Below the pieces are notes generated by a model that did no database searches, had not been told where the DNA came from, and saw nothing but the letters and a program-made list of their open reading frames with translations. Of a stretch of DNA of 64,000 nt, positions 27,858 to 39,100 are shown piece by piece; within the stretch, counting starts at the first letter, position 1, and each line of letters starts with the position of its first letter. Source of the DNA: an uncultured Candidatus Melainabacteria bacterium (GTDB lineage Bacteria > Cyanobacteriota > Vampirovibrionia > Gastranaerophilales > Gastranaerophilaceae); contig CASLVD010000001.1 in assembly GCA_949398305.1 (NCBI GenBank), positions 1-64,000 on the forward strand, given 5' to 3'. The translations under genes and the position numbers were made by a program.

Positions 27858-28220
27858 GTGTGTATTATGTTGAATAGTGTGGCAAAACAGGAACTTATTA
27901 ATAGAAATTATAACCATATTTACGCTCATGAAATGGCGCATAAAACTGCAGGCGGAAGCTTTGCAGGTGCAATTTCTATTGAAAGAAATGCTGATGGAAT
28001 TCCTGTATCAGGTCATGTTCCGATAAAAATGCCTGTATTAAACAAAGCTAATCCGCAAAAAACTATTGATCATGCTAATATTGTTATTCGTGCTGCTTTA
28101 GCACCGGGAGATCCTTCAGATCAAGATTACAGAGTTGCAGCACAGGCCGAAAGCATAAAAATGCAAGCACTTGCGTTCAAATCAAAACATCAAGGTCAAA
28201 AATTAGATTATAATGCTTAG
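27858..28220 (+). CDS. SprA-like putative metallopeptidase family protein
   Basis: YAHEMAHKTAGGSFAGAISIERNADG...ALAPGDPSDQDYRVAAQA (HExxH plus SprA-family tail). Confidence 0.75.
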   Translation: MCIMLNSVAKQELINRNYNHIYAHEMAHKTAGGSFAGAISIERNADGIPVSGHVPIKMPVLNKANPQKTIDHANIVIRAALAPGDPSDQDYRVAAQAESIKMQALAFKSKHQGQKLDYNA

Positions 28221-28328
28221 TTTTTACTGAACATAATAGTCTTATCCTACTGTGAATTATTACGAAAAGTTCAAATAGATGAAATGTTGATTTTTTCGTA
28301 TATAATGTTGTTAAAAGTAGGAGGTTTA

Positions 28329-29447
28329 ATGGAAAATATAGTTTCAAATTTCGCTGGCGGACAGCGTTCAGATATAAATCCGACCCGTATTAAAGTTATT
28401 GGTGTCGGCGGTGGCGGCGGAAATGCCGTTAACAGAATGATTAAGGCAAAACTTGCAGGTGTTGAGTTCTGGCTTATGAATACTGATTTACAGGTTTTAA
28501 CTTACAGTAATGTTCAAAATAAATTACAGCTTGGTGTAAGTACTACAAAAGGTCTTGGTTCAGGCGGAGACCCGTCAACAGGTGAAAAAGCTGCTTTAGA
28601 AGTTAAAGATGAAATTACAAAAGCTTTGGAAGGTGCGGATATGGTATTTATTACTGCCGGCATGGGCGGTGGTACAGGTACAGGCGCTGCTCCTGTTGTT
28701 GCTCAAATTGCTAAAGATTTGGGAATTTTGACAATTGCTTTTGTTACTAAACCTTTCTGCTGGGAAGGCAAAAAAAGAATGGCGCAAGCTGAAGCCGGTA
28801 TTGAAAAACTTAAAAAATATGTCGATTCAATTCTTGTTGTACCTAACGATAAATTATTACAGGTTGTTGAACGTCAAATCGGTTTAAGAGAAGCTTTCTG
28901 TGTTACTGATGAAGTTCTATACAGAGGTATTCAAGGTATTTCTGATATTATTACAATACCTGGTATTATCAATATCGACTTTGCAGATGTCAGAAAGGTT
29001 GTTAAAGATTCAGGTACAGCATTGATGGGTATCGGCAGAGCTCAGGGCGAAGGAAGAGCTGTTAAGGCCGCTGAAATGGCTATTAATTCACAACTTCTTG
29101 AATCTTCAATCAATGGCGCATCCGGTATTATCGTTAATATTACAGGAAGTTCTAATATGACACTGTACGAAATCAATGATGCAACAACACTTATCAATAA
29201 TGTTGTAAAAGATGATGCGGATGTGATTATCGGTACTGCCGTTAATGAAGCATTCCAAAACGAAATTCAAATTACAGTTATTGCAACTGGTTTTGCAGAA
29301 AAATCAGAAGCTCCTGTTCAGTTATCAGCAGCTGAATATTTTCAGGGCAAAACTACAACAACAACTGTAGAAACACCTTCAAATAGTTCAGGTTTTCCTA
29401 AATTATCTTTGAATTTAGATGTTCCTGACTTTTTGAAAAAAGATTAG
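28329..29447 (+). CDS. ftsZ: Cell division protein FtsZ
   Basis: IKVIGVGGGGGNAVNRMI...FITAGMGGGTGTGAAPVVA tubulin signature; start chosen at 28329 after aggaggttta RBS. Confidence 0.96.
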   Translation: MENIVSNFAGGQRSDINPTRIKVIGVGGGGGNAVNRMIKAKLAGVEFWLMNTDLQVLTYSNVQNKLQLGVSTTKGLGSGGDPSTGEKAALEVKDEITKALEGADMVFITAGMGGGTGTGAAPVVAQIAKDLGILTIAFVTKPFCWEGKKRMAQAEAGIEKLKKYVDSILVVPNDKLLQVVERQIGLREAFCVTDEVLYRGIQGISDIITIPGIINIDFADVRKVVKDSGTALMGIGRAQGEGRAVKAAEMAINSQLLESSINGASGIIVNITGSSNMTLYEINDATTLINNVVKDDADVIIGTAVNEAFQNEIQITVIATGFAEKSEAPVQLSAAEYFQGKTTTTTVETPSNSSGFPKLSLNLDVPDFLKKD

Positions 29448-29454
29448 TTGATTA

Positions 29455-29491
29455 AAAACGGGACGCCTTTTTAAGGCGTCCCCGTTTTTTT
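29455..29491 (+). terminator. Rho-independent terminator after ftsZ
   Basis: aaaacgggacgcctttttaaggcgtccccgttttttt. Confidence 0.88.
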
Positions 29492-29508
29492 ATCCTTTGT
29501 TTATTTAA

Positions 29509-32500
29509 TTATTGTGCATAATTCCCGGTTTTGATATCAAGATTTTTATAATCTCTGGTATGTTTTTCTGCAAATTCTTCAACTTTATGAACTTCATCAA
29601 AGAATTTCTCAAGAAGCGGCAATACAGGAGAATCCTTACGGATTTTGAGTTTTCTGATTAAATCATAAATTCTCTGGTATGCCTGTAATTTTAAGTTTAA
29701 TTCTTCTACTTGTTTTGTTGCAACATACAAAGTTGCGGTTTTGACATTTTCCATATACAAATGAACGTATGCAGTTTTTGAGTGTTCAGGATGATTTTTT
29801 ATTTCTTCATTTATTTTTTTGAATCCTTCTTCAACAATTTTGATTGCTCTACGGTAATTTGTATTTTTGAATTTTTTGATAATATTTTCTTTTGCGATAT
29901 TGAGTTTTTCTTCGTAATTCGGATCATTATCAATATTTCCAAGTTTTTTAAGTTCTTTTTGTACAATTTCTGTTTGTTTTGAAACAGATGTGAAAATATT
30001 ATCTATACGTCTGATATTTTTATAAACGTTGTCGAATTTAATATCTTTTGTAAACATTTCAATTACGCGTTCTGTCAGACCGAGCTGTTCAATAAACATA
30101 ACAAGTGTATCGAGATCCTCGTCTTCTAAAAGCGGTTTAATTAATACCGCAATGCCTTCATCAGAATCCATATTCACTATTCTGCCGTCAGTCAACATAA
30201 TTTGTGAGTTTTTGAATTCATCACGTACAATGTTAAGGTTTCCTTTTTTTGCGCAATTCATCAGAATATATTGCATTTCAAGAATATTTGCACTTATAAG
30301 CATTGATTGAACATTTGTACGGTATACGTCTTTTACATCTTCAAGTTGTTTTGTTTCTGCCGGAGAATATTGTTTGTCTTCTTTATCAGGTTTTGCAAGA
30401 AGCAGAAGATATTCATTGAATATTTTTTCCGGGAATTTCATTATTCTGTGTTTTTCGTAAAACATTTCAAAATCTGCAAAATAATAACCTGCATCAGGAT
30501 TGTCTTTAGCTAATGCGCCAATCCATTTATCAATTAATTCATATGCTTTGTTTTGGTATTTAGGATCAATTACGTTCATTACAAATTCACGTTTTTTTTC
30601 TTTAATTGTTTCAATCTGTAATTTTATTGATTCAGCCATTGTTTTGCCGTCAACCGTAGTTGAGTACATTTTTAATTCGTTATACATTATGTCAATAAGT
30701 TTTTTATATTCACTTCCTGTTGTTCCCTGTTCAAGTTCCATTATCTTGAAACCTGCATCTATTGTGTCTTTAACGGATGTGTCTTCTCCGTTTAACTGTA
30801 GGAATTTATATATTAAATCTTTAATATATTTTTCCTGACGGGTTGTGATTGGCTCGGAATCGTTTAGTTTCTTAGAATATTTTTTCAGTTGTTCAACCAT
30901 TTTAAATGATTTATCTTGAACTTTAAATGCATCTATTGCTTCTGCTGCTTCAATAATCTCATTGAAGAAGGTTTGAATACATTTTTCTGTTTCTTCTTTT
31001 GATTCTGTTTCAATTTTCGGATAAGCCGGGAATAATCCGTATTGTTTGAATGCCATAGGTTTCAATTTGTCATATTCTTTATGACGGTTGAGGCTTGTTA
31101 AAGAGAAGTAGTAATCCAGATAAATGTCATCAAAGGAACGTCCTTTTTCTTCATAATATGCACCGCGAAGGATTCTTTTTGTTTTTGTATAGTCATATGA
31201 CGGAACGGTTTTACTCATATTTGTTGTGTAACCCAGTTCCTCATTAAATAACATATAAAATACAGAATCCATTGCAGATTCGTCAAGAACTCTGAATTGA
31301 CGTACAATATCAAAACCTGTTATAGGTTTTATACCCATAGCTTCATCGGTTATTTTTGAACTGTATTTTGTGCTGAATTCTTCAGTTGTCATGTTTTGAA
31401 GATTATTGAAAATTTGAACAAATTCTTCATCCGTTGACGGTTCGAAAACATCATCAATCCATTTTGTAATGGCGGATGAAGTTTTGTCCAAATCAGCTAA
31501 CGTGAATCCCATATTTGCACGAAGCATAGTTCGCACATTGTTAGCAATTTCTTTTATTTTTTCATTTTTGTTATTAAATTCAGGTGTATGATTAGTTAAA
31601 TAATTAGTAAAACTATCTGTCATTAATTCGATTGTAGTTTCAAGACTGCCGTCAAATTGTTCTTTCGGAATTTTATTTAATGAATTTACTATCTTGATTG
31701 TTTGTACAACTGATAATTTAAAATTATTTTCTTTTGCAAGTGTTTCAAGTTGTTTATTAAGAGCATTTCTTACGCTTTCGGTACCGAATTTTGTGATTTC
31801 AGGGTTTTTACCAAATGTGTAATTGAAATTTTTACGGGCTTCTTTTCTGATTTCGTTTTTCAAATTTTTAAGCTCGTTCATGGTTGTTTGTTTATAGAAA
31901 ATTTTGGAATCAGGAATTCCGCTAAATGAACGTGATAGTGCTACTTTTTCAAGCAGAATTTTTAGTTTATCGTTATCCGGAAGTTTGTTATAGTCTTCCT
32001 GAGTAACAATACCTTTTTCCAGTGGAGGAATTCCGAAAATTTTGTTTTCTATTTCCAAATATTTTTTATATGTGTTTTTACCAAGAGTTTTGGTTTTATT
32101 TATTGTATTTAAAATTTCGCCGCGGCTCATTGTTTTGGCATAATTTTCCAGTTCCTTAAAATACATTAGCGGGTTTAGCAATGTATTTTGTCGAATTTGA
32201 CGAACATAAGAACCTGCGTTTGGGTATCTTCCCGGAGTAATAATATCTGAAAGCATAGGGAATTTGTATTCATTACCGGTTTTTCCGGCTTGCCCAATTT
32301 CTGAGAAAAGATTGTCAAGAAGTTTCCCGTTTTGGTATTTTTCATTTGTAATATAACCTAATTCACCACCGTATTTATTATTGTAATCTGTTCTTAAAAG
32401 TCCGTTTTCATCAGTCCAAATATTGGCGTGTTCTTTTGGTCCCCAGGTATTATCATGGAAAATAACATCTTTTGTTTCATTACCAATTTGAACAGGTTTT

Positions 32501-35322
32501 ATATCAGATATATATTGAGCGTGCATTGCGGGTTTTTTGTGGTCGACAGAAGTACTGGTTATACCTGAATAAGGAGAATTTTTAATTTTGCTGATACCAA
32601 TTCTTCCGTTTGTTTCAATGTAATACGGTCTATCTGTCATTTGTTCAATAATTTGAACTTCCTGAGTTGAATCTAATCCGCTGTGCCCCTCCGCAGAAAT
32701 CCAGTTTTGTCCTGTTTTTACACCGATTTGTCTGTTTAATTCGTCAAGCGGTTCTTGAATAAGTTTATATTGCAAGTCCAAAAGCCTTGTGGTTTGGGAA
32801 TACCATCCGTTGATTTTTGATTCTATGCCGTCTAAAAGTTCCTTTTCTGCTTTAGAAAAATGGGTAAGTTCCGGAGGAAGATCTTTTAGTTTTTTGGTTT
32901 CACCGTTATTGTTTGTCAGTGCTTTATCAATTGCAGTAAATTTTTGTTGAAGTTTTTTCAAATCTCTTGCCGGAATAATTTCACCAATATTTTCTAATTT
33001 TTTTGTAATAATTTCTTTGGCGATTACGGTATTTAAAACTTCGTCATTTTCATCTCTGACTTCCAGTGCATTTTGCAATTGGGTGGTAACTAAAGACATC
33101 TGATTGAATTGTTCACCAATTGTTTTAAATACTTCGGCAGTTTTTTCTGTCGGCGCATCCGCCGGTAAACCGTGAAGAACATTGAAACCTTTTATTATAT
33201 CTTCATTTTTATCTTTGAAAAGAGCTTCGCCGAGTCTGTCATATGTTTCTTTAAAACCCAGCATTTGATTTTTCTTGCCGAATTTATTATAAATTAAAAT
33301 ATATTGTTCTTCTGTACAATTTTTGGATTTCAAAATATTAATATATTTGTCTAATGTTTCAAGAACTTTATTTTTATTGTCGTCTATTTTTAGAGAACTT
33401 GCGGTTTGTTGAAGAAGAACTTTATCGGAGTTTTCTTTGATTGCATTATAAGTTGCTGTAATTTCATTTAAGAGTACATTTTTTCTGTTTACTGATAATA
33501 TAGAATGATAAAAATCATCCAAAATTTGAGTCATAACAAGAGTTATTGCATCTTTATTTGTATGAAGCGCTTCAAGTAATTCTTCTTTGTCATTGTTTAC
33601 GTCAAAGTTGTAAGCTAACTGTTCTTGAATTTTCGGATTTAATTTTCCTTGTTCGAGTTTTTTGATTAACAATTCCATATTTTGGGCAATTCGGGTTTCC
33701 CTATCCGGAATATTGAAGCTTATGGTTAAATCGTTTAATCTTTCGGGAATATAAAGACCAAATAAATTTTGGGTTCTGTATGCTGCTGCAGCTTGATAAA
33801 GAGATTCAGCACGATTTATGTTTTTTGCGGTATAGCTGTATGGTTTTGGTTTGTTTAAACTGTTGAGTGTAGTTGTTAAATTTAGTATTTCACCGGCTTT
33901 TTTATCCAACATTTCCGAATCTTTTTTATCAAATGCAATAGATAAAAATGCTTTAATTTTTTCTAATTTTGCAGTATCAGTTTCGTTTGGAAGATATACA
34001 AAATCTTTTGTATAATCAGTAATTTTATCAGCTTTTTGCGATGTAGAAACCTCAAGTTTTATGATTTCTGTCGATAATTTATTTATTTTATCAGCAGGTG
34101 TAGATGGTGAAATTTCTTTTAAAACAATGTTTAATTGCTTAGATAACTTACTTATCAGTTTAACATTATAATTTGTTTTTTCACGTTTTTCATTATTTAA
34201 TTGTTTAGATTCTTTTTTAGCGTTTTTATATTTTTTCAAAATGAATTTTGTTTTTAGCAGCGCTCTGTAGTAATCTTGCTGACCGATATATTTTTCTTCC
34301 ATATAAGGCAGAAGGTGAGAATCCTGGAAGAAATCAAAATTTTCTTTATCAAAAGTTGTATACATTCCGACAGCTTCACCGACACCGGTTGTGTTTGCAG
34401 CCTGCATCCAGTTCATAGCAGATGTGTCAATAATTCTGTATCCCATATCAAGTGCATATGGATAATCAATATTAATTTTATTTATCGGAACTTTTGTATT
34501 TGTGCCGAGTTTTGAAATATCATAAATCATCAGATAAGGAGTATCATCTAATTCAGACATAATCATATCGACAAAATTGGCTTTATCTTCATATGCAAGA
34601 GCTTTTCTTGCAATAGAAATTGCAGCACACATACCGTGATTTTTCTGGTTAACAGCTTTTATATTCGGAATATTTGATTCCGGTGTATCTATGGTAATAT
34701 CGTTAATTATTTCGGCAAGAGCTTGAGTTTTATGTCCTTCAAGCTGTGAATCAATTTTATATTCAGGACTGATAAAATGATTTAAGCGCTTCAAAATATA
34801 AAGTTTCTGTGATAAAGGAACTTCTGATGAAACAATGAAATAATCAAGGTTTCTGTTAAGCGCTTTTATATTTTTATTTTCAATTTTTTCTAATTCATCA
34901 GTATCAACTTGTGATAAAATTGAATCTCTTAGTTTTAGAATTTCTTTTTCATCATCATTTAAAGATTTGCGGGGGGGGGTTGCTTTTTTGAGTCTTTGAA
35001 TCAATTGTTCTCCGACTTCAAATCCTGATTTTGAGGCAGCTTTTTGCGCGGCGTTGTTTAATTTAACCTGCCAATCATTGTATGGGCTTTTTCCTAAATC
35101 AATGTTTGTTCCGTATTTTAAATTTTCAGAAACATCAAGTAAAAATTTCACGTTATCTTCACTCGGAATTTCTGACAAATTTTCGATTGCCTGTGAAATT
35201 TTTCTCTGGTTAATATTGTTTAAATCGTAAGAATTAGACTCTTGCAGTTGATTTACAGTCTTTCTATCCTGACGTTTTCCCATAAAGTTAAGATTTAACG
35301 GGTTAACATTATAAATGCGCAT
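29509..35322 (-). CDS. Giant (1937 aa) protein with papain/calpain-like cysteine protease motifs
   Basis: NHGMCAAISIARKA (Cys), MHAQYISDI (His), DVIFHDNTWGPKEH (Asn/Trp-Gly); long helical regions. Confidence 0.55.
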   Translation of the reverse strand: MRIYNVNPLNLNFMGKRQDRKTVNQLQESNSYDLNNINQRKISQAIENLSEIPSEDNVKFLLDVSENLKYGTNIDLGKSPYNDWQVKLNNAAQKAASKSGFEVGEQLIQRLKKATPPRKSLNDDEKEILKLRDSILSQVDTDELEKIENKNIKALNRNLDYFIVSSEVPLSQKLYILKRLNHFISPEYKIDSQLEGHKTQALAEIINDITIDTPESNIPNIKAVNQKNHGMCAAISIARKALAYEDKANFVDMIMSELDDTPYLMIYDISKLGTNTKVPINKINIDYPYALDMGYRIIDTSAMNWMQAANTTGVGEAVGMYTTFDKENFDFFQDSHLLPYMEEKYIGQQDYYRALLKTKFILKKYKNAKKESKQLNNEKREKTNYNVKLISKLSKQLNIVLKEISPSTPADKINKLSTEIIKLEVSTSQKADKITDYTKDFVYLPNETDTAKLEKIKAFLSIAFDKKDSEMLDKKAGEILNLTTTLNSLNKPKPYSYTAKNINRAESLYQAAAAYRTQNLFGLYIPERLNDLTISFNIPDRETRIAQNMELLIKKLEQGKLNPKIQEQLAYNFDVNNDKEELLEALHTNKDAITLVMTQILDDFYHSILSVNRKNVLLNEITATYNAIKENSDKVLLQQTASSLKIDDNKNKVLETLDKYINILKSKNCTEEQYILIYNKFGKKNQMLGFKETYDRLGEALFKDKNEDIIKGFNVLHGLPADAPTEKTAEVFKTIGEQFNQMSLVTTQLQNALEVRDENDEVLNTVIAKEIITKKLENIGEIIPARDLKKLQQKFTAIDKALTNNNGETKKLKDLPPELTHFSKAEKELLDGIESKINGWYSQTTRLLDLQYKLIQEPLDELNRQIGVKTGQNWISAEGHSGLDSTQEVQIIEQMTDRPYYIETNGRIGISKIKNSPYSGITSTSVDHKKPAMHAQYISDIKPVQIGNETKDVIFHDNTWGPKEHANIWTDENGLLRTDYNNKYGGELGYITNEKYQNGKLLDNLFSEIGQAGKTGNEYKFPMLSDIITPGRYPNAGSYVRQIRQNTLLNPLMYFKELENYAKTMSRGEILNTINKTKTLGKNTYKKYLEIENKIFGIPPLEKGIVTQEDYNKLPDNDKLKILLEKVALSRSFSGIPDSKIFYKQTTMNELKNLKNEIRKEARKNFNYTFGKNPEITKFGTESVRNALNKQLETLAKENNFKLSVVQTIKIVNSLNKIPKEQFDGSLETTIELMTDSFTNYLTNHTPEFNNKNEKIKEIANNVRTMLRANMGFTLADLDKTSSAITKWIDDVFEPSTDEEFVQIFNNLQNMTTEEFSTKYSSKITDEAMGIKPITGFDIVRQFRVLDESAMDSVFYMLFNEELGYTTNMSKTVPSYDYTKTKRILRGAYYEEKGRSFDDIYLDYYFSLTSLNRHKEYDKLKPMAFKQYGLFPAYPKIETESKEETEKCIQTFFNEIIEAAEAIDAFKVQDKSFKMVEQLKKYSKKLNDSEPITTRQEKYIKDLIYKFLQLNGEDTSVKDTIDAGFKIMELEQGTTGSEYKKLIDIMYNELKMYSTTVDGKTMAESIKLQIETIKEKKREFVMNVIDPKYQNKAYELIDKWIGALAKDNPDAGYYFADFEMFYEKHRIMKFPEKIFNEYLLLLAKPDKEDKQYSPAETKQLEDVKDVYRTNVQSMLISANILEMQYILMNCAKKGNLNIVRDEFKNSQIMLTDGRIVNMDSDEGIAVLIKPLLEDEDLDTLVMFIEQLGLTERVIEMFTKDIKFDNVYKNIRRIDNIFTSVSKQTEIVQKELKKLGNIDNDPNYEEKLNIAKENIIKKFKNTNYRRAIKIVEEGFKKINEEIKNHPEHSKTAYVHLYMENVKTATLYVATKQVEELNLKLQAYQRIYDLIRKLKIRKDSPVLPLLEKFFDEVHKVEEFAEKHTRDYKNLDIKTGNYAQ

Positions 35323-35449
35323 AGTTTTCCTTTAAATTTTGTATGTAGTTTTAATGCTTATGAAAATATTTTTTGCCATGTGAAATTGAGAAACTTTACA
35401 ATTGATAATAATATTTTTTGCAATATTATATAGTTAGGAGGAAAAGAAA

Positions 35450-35731
35450 ATGACAGAGCAACCGGAAATTATACAATATCAACCTTCAGGGGTTTGCTGC
35501 CAGCTTATGCAGGTAGCTGTTCAAGACGGCAAAATTTTAGATGCTGAATTCCACGGCGGATGTAATGGCAACCTTAAGGGGATTAAACATTTAATTAAAG
35601 GAATGAGTGTAGATGAAGTTATTGAAAGATTAAAAGGAATAACTTGCGGACCAAAACCGACAAGTTGTCCTGATCAATTAGCAAAATGTTTAATTGAATA
35701 TAAACAACAAAGTCTTACTCAGTCAAAATAG
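35450..35731 (+). CDS. TSCPD domain-containing protein
   Basis: GVCCQLMQVAVQDGKILDAEFHGGCNGNLKGI...GPKPTSCPDQLA. Confidence 0.9.
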   Translation: MTEQPEIIQYQPSGVCCQLMQVAVQDGKILDAEFHGGCNGNLKGIKHLIKGMSVDEVIERLKGITCGPKPTSCPDQLAKCLIEYKQQSLTQSK

Positions 35732-35741
35732 GAGAATTTTT

Positions 35742-36125
35742 ATGAAAATAGCAGTAACTTACAATGATGGTGAAGTTTTTCAACATTTTGGACACACTGA
35801 ACAAATTAAAATGTATGAAGTTGAAGATAATAAAATTTTATCTTCTGAAGTAGTTTCAACAAACGGTTCAGGACACAGTGCTATAGCTCAATTTTTAGCT
35901 GATAATTCTGTGGATACACTAATTTGCGGCGGCATCGGCGGATGTGCGCAAAAAGCATTAGCGCAAAACGGTATAAAACTATACGGCGGAGTTTGTGGAG
36001 ATGCAGACAGTGCTGTAAATTCTCTTTTATCAGGAACTTTAGAATATGATCCAAACGCAAAATGTTCTCATCACGAACATTCAGAAGGTGCTCATCATCA
36101 TTGCGGCGGTCATTGCCATTCATAG
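35742..36125 (+). CDS. NifX/NifB dinitrogenase iron-molybdenum cofactor-like protein with His-rich tail
   Basis: MKIAVTYNDGEVFQHFGHTEQIKMYEVEDN...ICGGIGGCAQKAL; tail HHEHSEGAHHHCGGHCHS. Confidence 0.87.
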   Translation: MKIAVTYNDGEVFQHFGHTEQIKMYEVEDNKILSSEVVSTNGSGHSAIAQFLADNSVDTLICGGIGGCAQKALAQNGIKLYGGVCGDADSAVNSLLSGTLEYDPNAKCSHHEHSEGAHHHCGGHCHS

Positions 36126-36127
36126 TA

Positions 36128-36153
36128 AAAAAGACCCGAAAGGGCTTTTTTTA
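36128..36153. terminator. Bidirectional terminator between convergent genes
   Basis: aaaaaagacccgaaagggcttttttt. Confidence 0.7.
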
Positions 36154-39100
36154 TAATCTCCAGTTCATTCCGCCCTGACAGATTATACCGGTTCTTCCGA
36201 TATTTCTGATTGTTGCCTGAGCATACATATTAAATCTGTCATTAAATGCTTTCTGCATACCAAATCCGTATTGTAAGTAACCTTGAGACATTTTTAAATG
36301 TGGAAGCGATACATTTCCTGCCTGACCGTCAAGTCCGCCAAAGAAATTCCAGGCATATGAAATTGTCGCGTACATACTCCAGCTTTCTTGTTGTAAGATA
36401 AAGTTTACACCCGGTGCTACGTTAAAGCCGTTCAAAAATCCTGCTGTCATACTCATTTGACCAAAATCACTGTGCCAGTTTTGCTGACCGAACATATTAT
36501 ATGCTAAAGTCAATGACGGTTGAATTTTAAAGTGTGAACCAAGTTTCCAATCATAAGCCGATCTGCTTGCAGCACCGAAGAAATAGTTAAATCCGTCTTC
36601 AGATGTTCCTGCAACATTCATTTCTGTTCCGTAAATACCTGCATAAGCAAGTGCGGTTTCAGTAAAGTTTTGTTTCCAGAAACTTCCCATAAAGCCCGCT
36701 TGTGCTCCGTTTTGCCACATTCCGACTTTATTGAATGTCTGGTGTCCGCCGTTATATGCGATATAAGCTGTCGGCATCCAGCTCCAGCCGTTTTTAAGTT
36801 CTCTTAAACCGAAATCTCCGCCGACAATGAAGCCCCAGGAATTGTTGCGAACTTTATCCAAACCTTGTGACATTTTAAGTGTTTCAAAGTTGCCAAACAT
36901 TTCTGTCCAAATTTGACCGTCACGGATTGTTCTTTCATAGCTTGCGCTTCCGTCAATGATTGCAGTTTTGTTTTTGAACATATCACCATAGCTTGAACCG
37001 TAACGTCTGATTTGTGCACGATTAAACAAGGTATCATTTATTACAAGCTGGTTCATATAAGCTGCAGCAGATTGAACTTGTCCCCTGAATACCTGCGGAT
37101 TATATCTTGCTAAATCAAGTGAATAGTTTCCGTCATTTGCACTTGAAGCGTTTAATCTATAATAACCGATAGGAGTAAAGATTTCTTTATCAGTTGATTC
37201 AAACTTAATTTCTTTATCCATTTCGTCAGTTTTAAAGATTTTGCCAAGTCTTATATGTCTGTCAATCGGCGCATCGTAACCGAAAATATCACCGTTCAGA
37301 TTGTAATCAGAAATTCTGATTGTACCTGCTGTATCTTTTGTTGCAACTTTTATAGAATTTGCGGTAATTGTATCTGTACTGAAATCTTTATTACTTCTTG
37401 CCTGAATATCTATTGCAAAGTTTGCTGTTCCGTTTCCGAATTCTCCGTTATTTACGGTTAAATTATTGATAATACTGTTTGTTCTGACATTATTTGCCAT
37501 ATTTATCAAGCCGGATGTATCGATATTTATGGCATTTCCGTCTGTAAATTGAACAAGCCCTTTTGAAGCAAGATAATTTAATACGGATGTATCATCGATT
37601 ACAATGTTTCCGCCTGTAATATCTCCGCCTTTATTAGAAACAGTAAGTGTTGATTTATCTTGTAATTTAACATTACCGCCTGAGATAACACTTGATTCGT
37701 CAGCTAATGTCAATGAAGATTTATTCATTGTCATACTGCCGCCGGTTTGAACATAATTCCCCTCAGCATCAGTTACTTTGGTTAAGTCTTCAGAGATATA
37801 TAAGTTACCTTTCTTGAGCGCAATAGAACCGTCGATTTTATCATTTGTGCCGTTAAGATTAACTTCTGCATCTTCTCCGTCAATTTTTAGTTTTGAAGCA
37901 GATTCGACTGTTACAACCGCATCAGAATTTATTTTTCCGCCGGTTGTTGTATATGTACTTTTATTTCTGATATTAAATTTGCTTCCTGTAATATTTAGTC
38001 TTGAAGTGTGTTCTTGACCGTTAGCAATATTAAGTTCAGAATCTTCAGAAACATTTATTTCACCGCCTGCTATTTTGCTGTTGTTATCAGCAATAGTAAG
38101 GTTTGAATCGGTAATATTTGTCATTCCGCCGGTTTGATTAAATGTACCGGCATCGGTTGTAGTTTTTGAAAATTTGTTTTTAAGATTCAATGTGCCGTTT
38201 GTGACTTTTAAATGACCTTCAACATCATCATTTTTGCCGTCTAATGTAATGTTGGAATTTGTTCCGTTAACTTCTAATTGTGCTTTTTCTTCAACTGTTA
38301 CTACAGAATTTTCATCAATCGTTCCGTCAGTAACTGAGAATTTACTTCCTTTACGGATTGAAAATTTGCCGCCTGTAGAGTTTACTGTGGAGCTGTTTTG
38401 AGATGAGTTGTTAATATCAAGTTCGGCAGTTTGGGAAAGATTTATTGTGCCGCCTGAGATTTTGCTTTCAGAAGTGTTCAGTACAAGTTTAGCATTATCA
38501 ATATTTGTTGTTCCGCCGTTCTGGTTGAATTTTGAGACTGATGTTGTGGTTTTATTAAATTTATTGTTCAGGTTTAAGATGCCGTTTGAAACTTTTATGC
38601 TTCCGTTTATGCGGTCATTTTCACCGTCAAGGGTAGTTGTCCCGCCTTTAACATTGAGAGTTCCGGTTTCATTTATGGTAACTGCGGCTGCGGATTCGAT
38701 TTTACCTTTTTCAATATTAAGTTCGCCCGAATCAGTTTTTGTACCGATTACAAGTTCTCCGCCTGAAATTGTATCACTTTCATTATTTAAAGTGTTATTT
38801 TTACCTGTAACGGTTGTTTTACCGCCTGTTTGAGTCAAAATTCCTGCTGTATTTTTGTTAATACCTGCAAGGTTAAGGTTTCCGTTTGAAAGATTTACAT
38901 TACCGTTCCAATTGTCGTTATCACTAAATGTCACGTTTCCGCCGGTGATGTTAATTGAGCTGTTTGAAGCAAGGTCAAGTGCTGTATTTTTACCGATTGT
39001 ACCTTTAGAAACTGTCAGGATAGATTCTTCAGAATCTGTTCCTATATTAAAATTACCGCCGGAGATATTATCTTCAATATTATTTAAATCAAAAGCGCCA

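Noticed and set aside
29782-30838. Plus-strand F/I-rich ORFs opposite the giant gene
   Set aside because: Antisense of a Lys/Glu-rich helical coding region, low complexity, no RBS.
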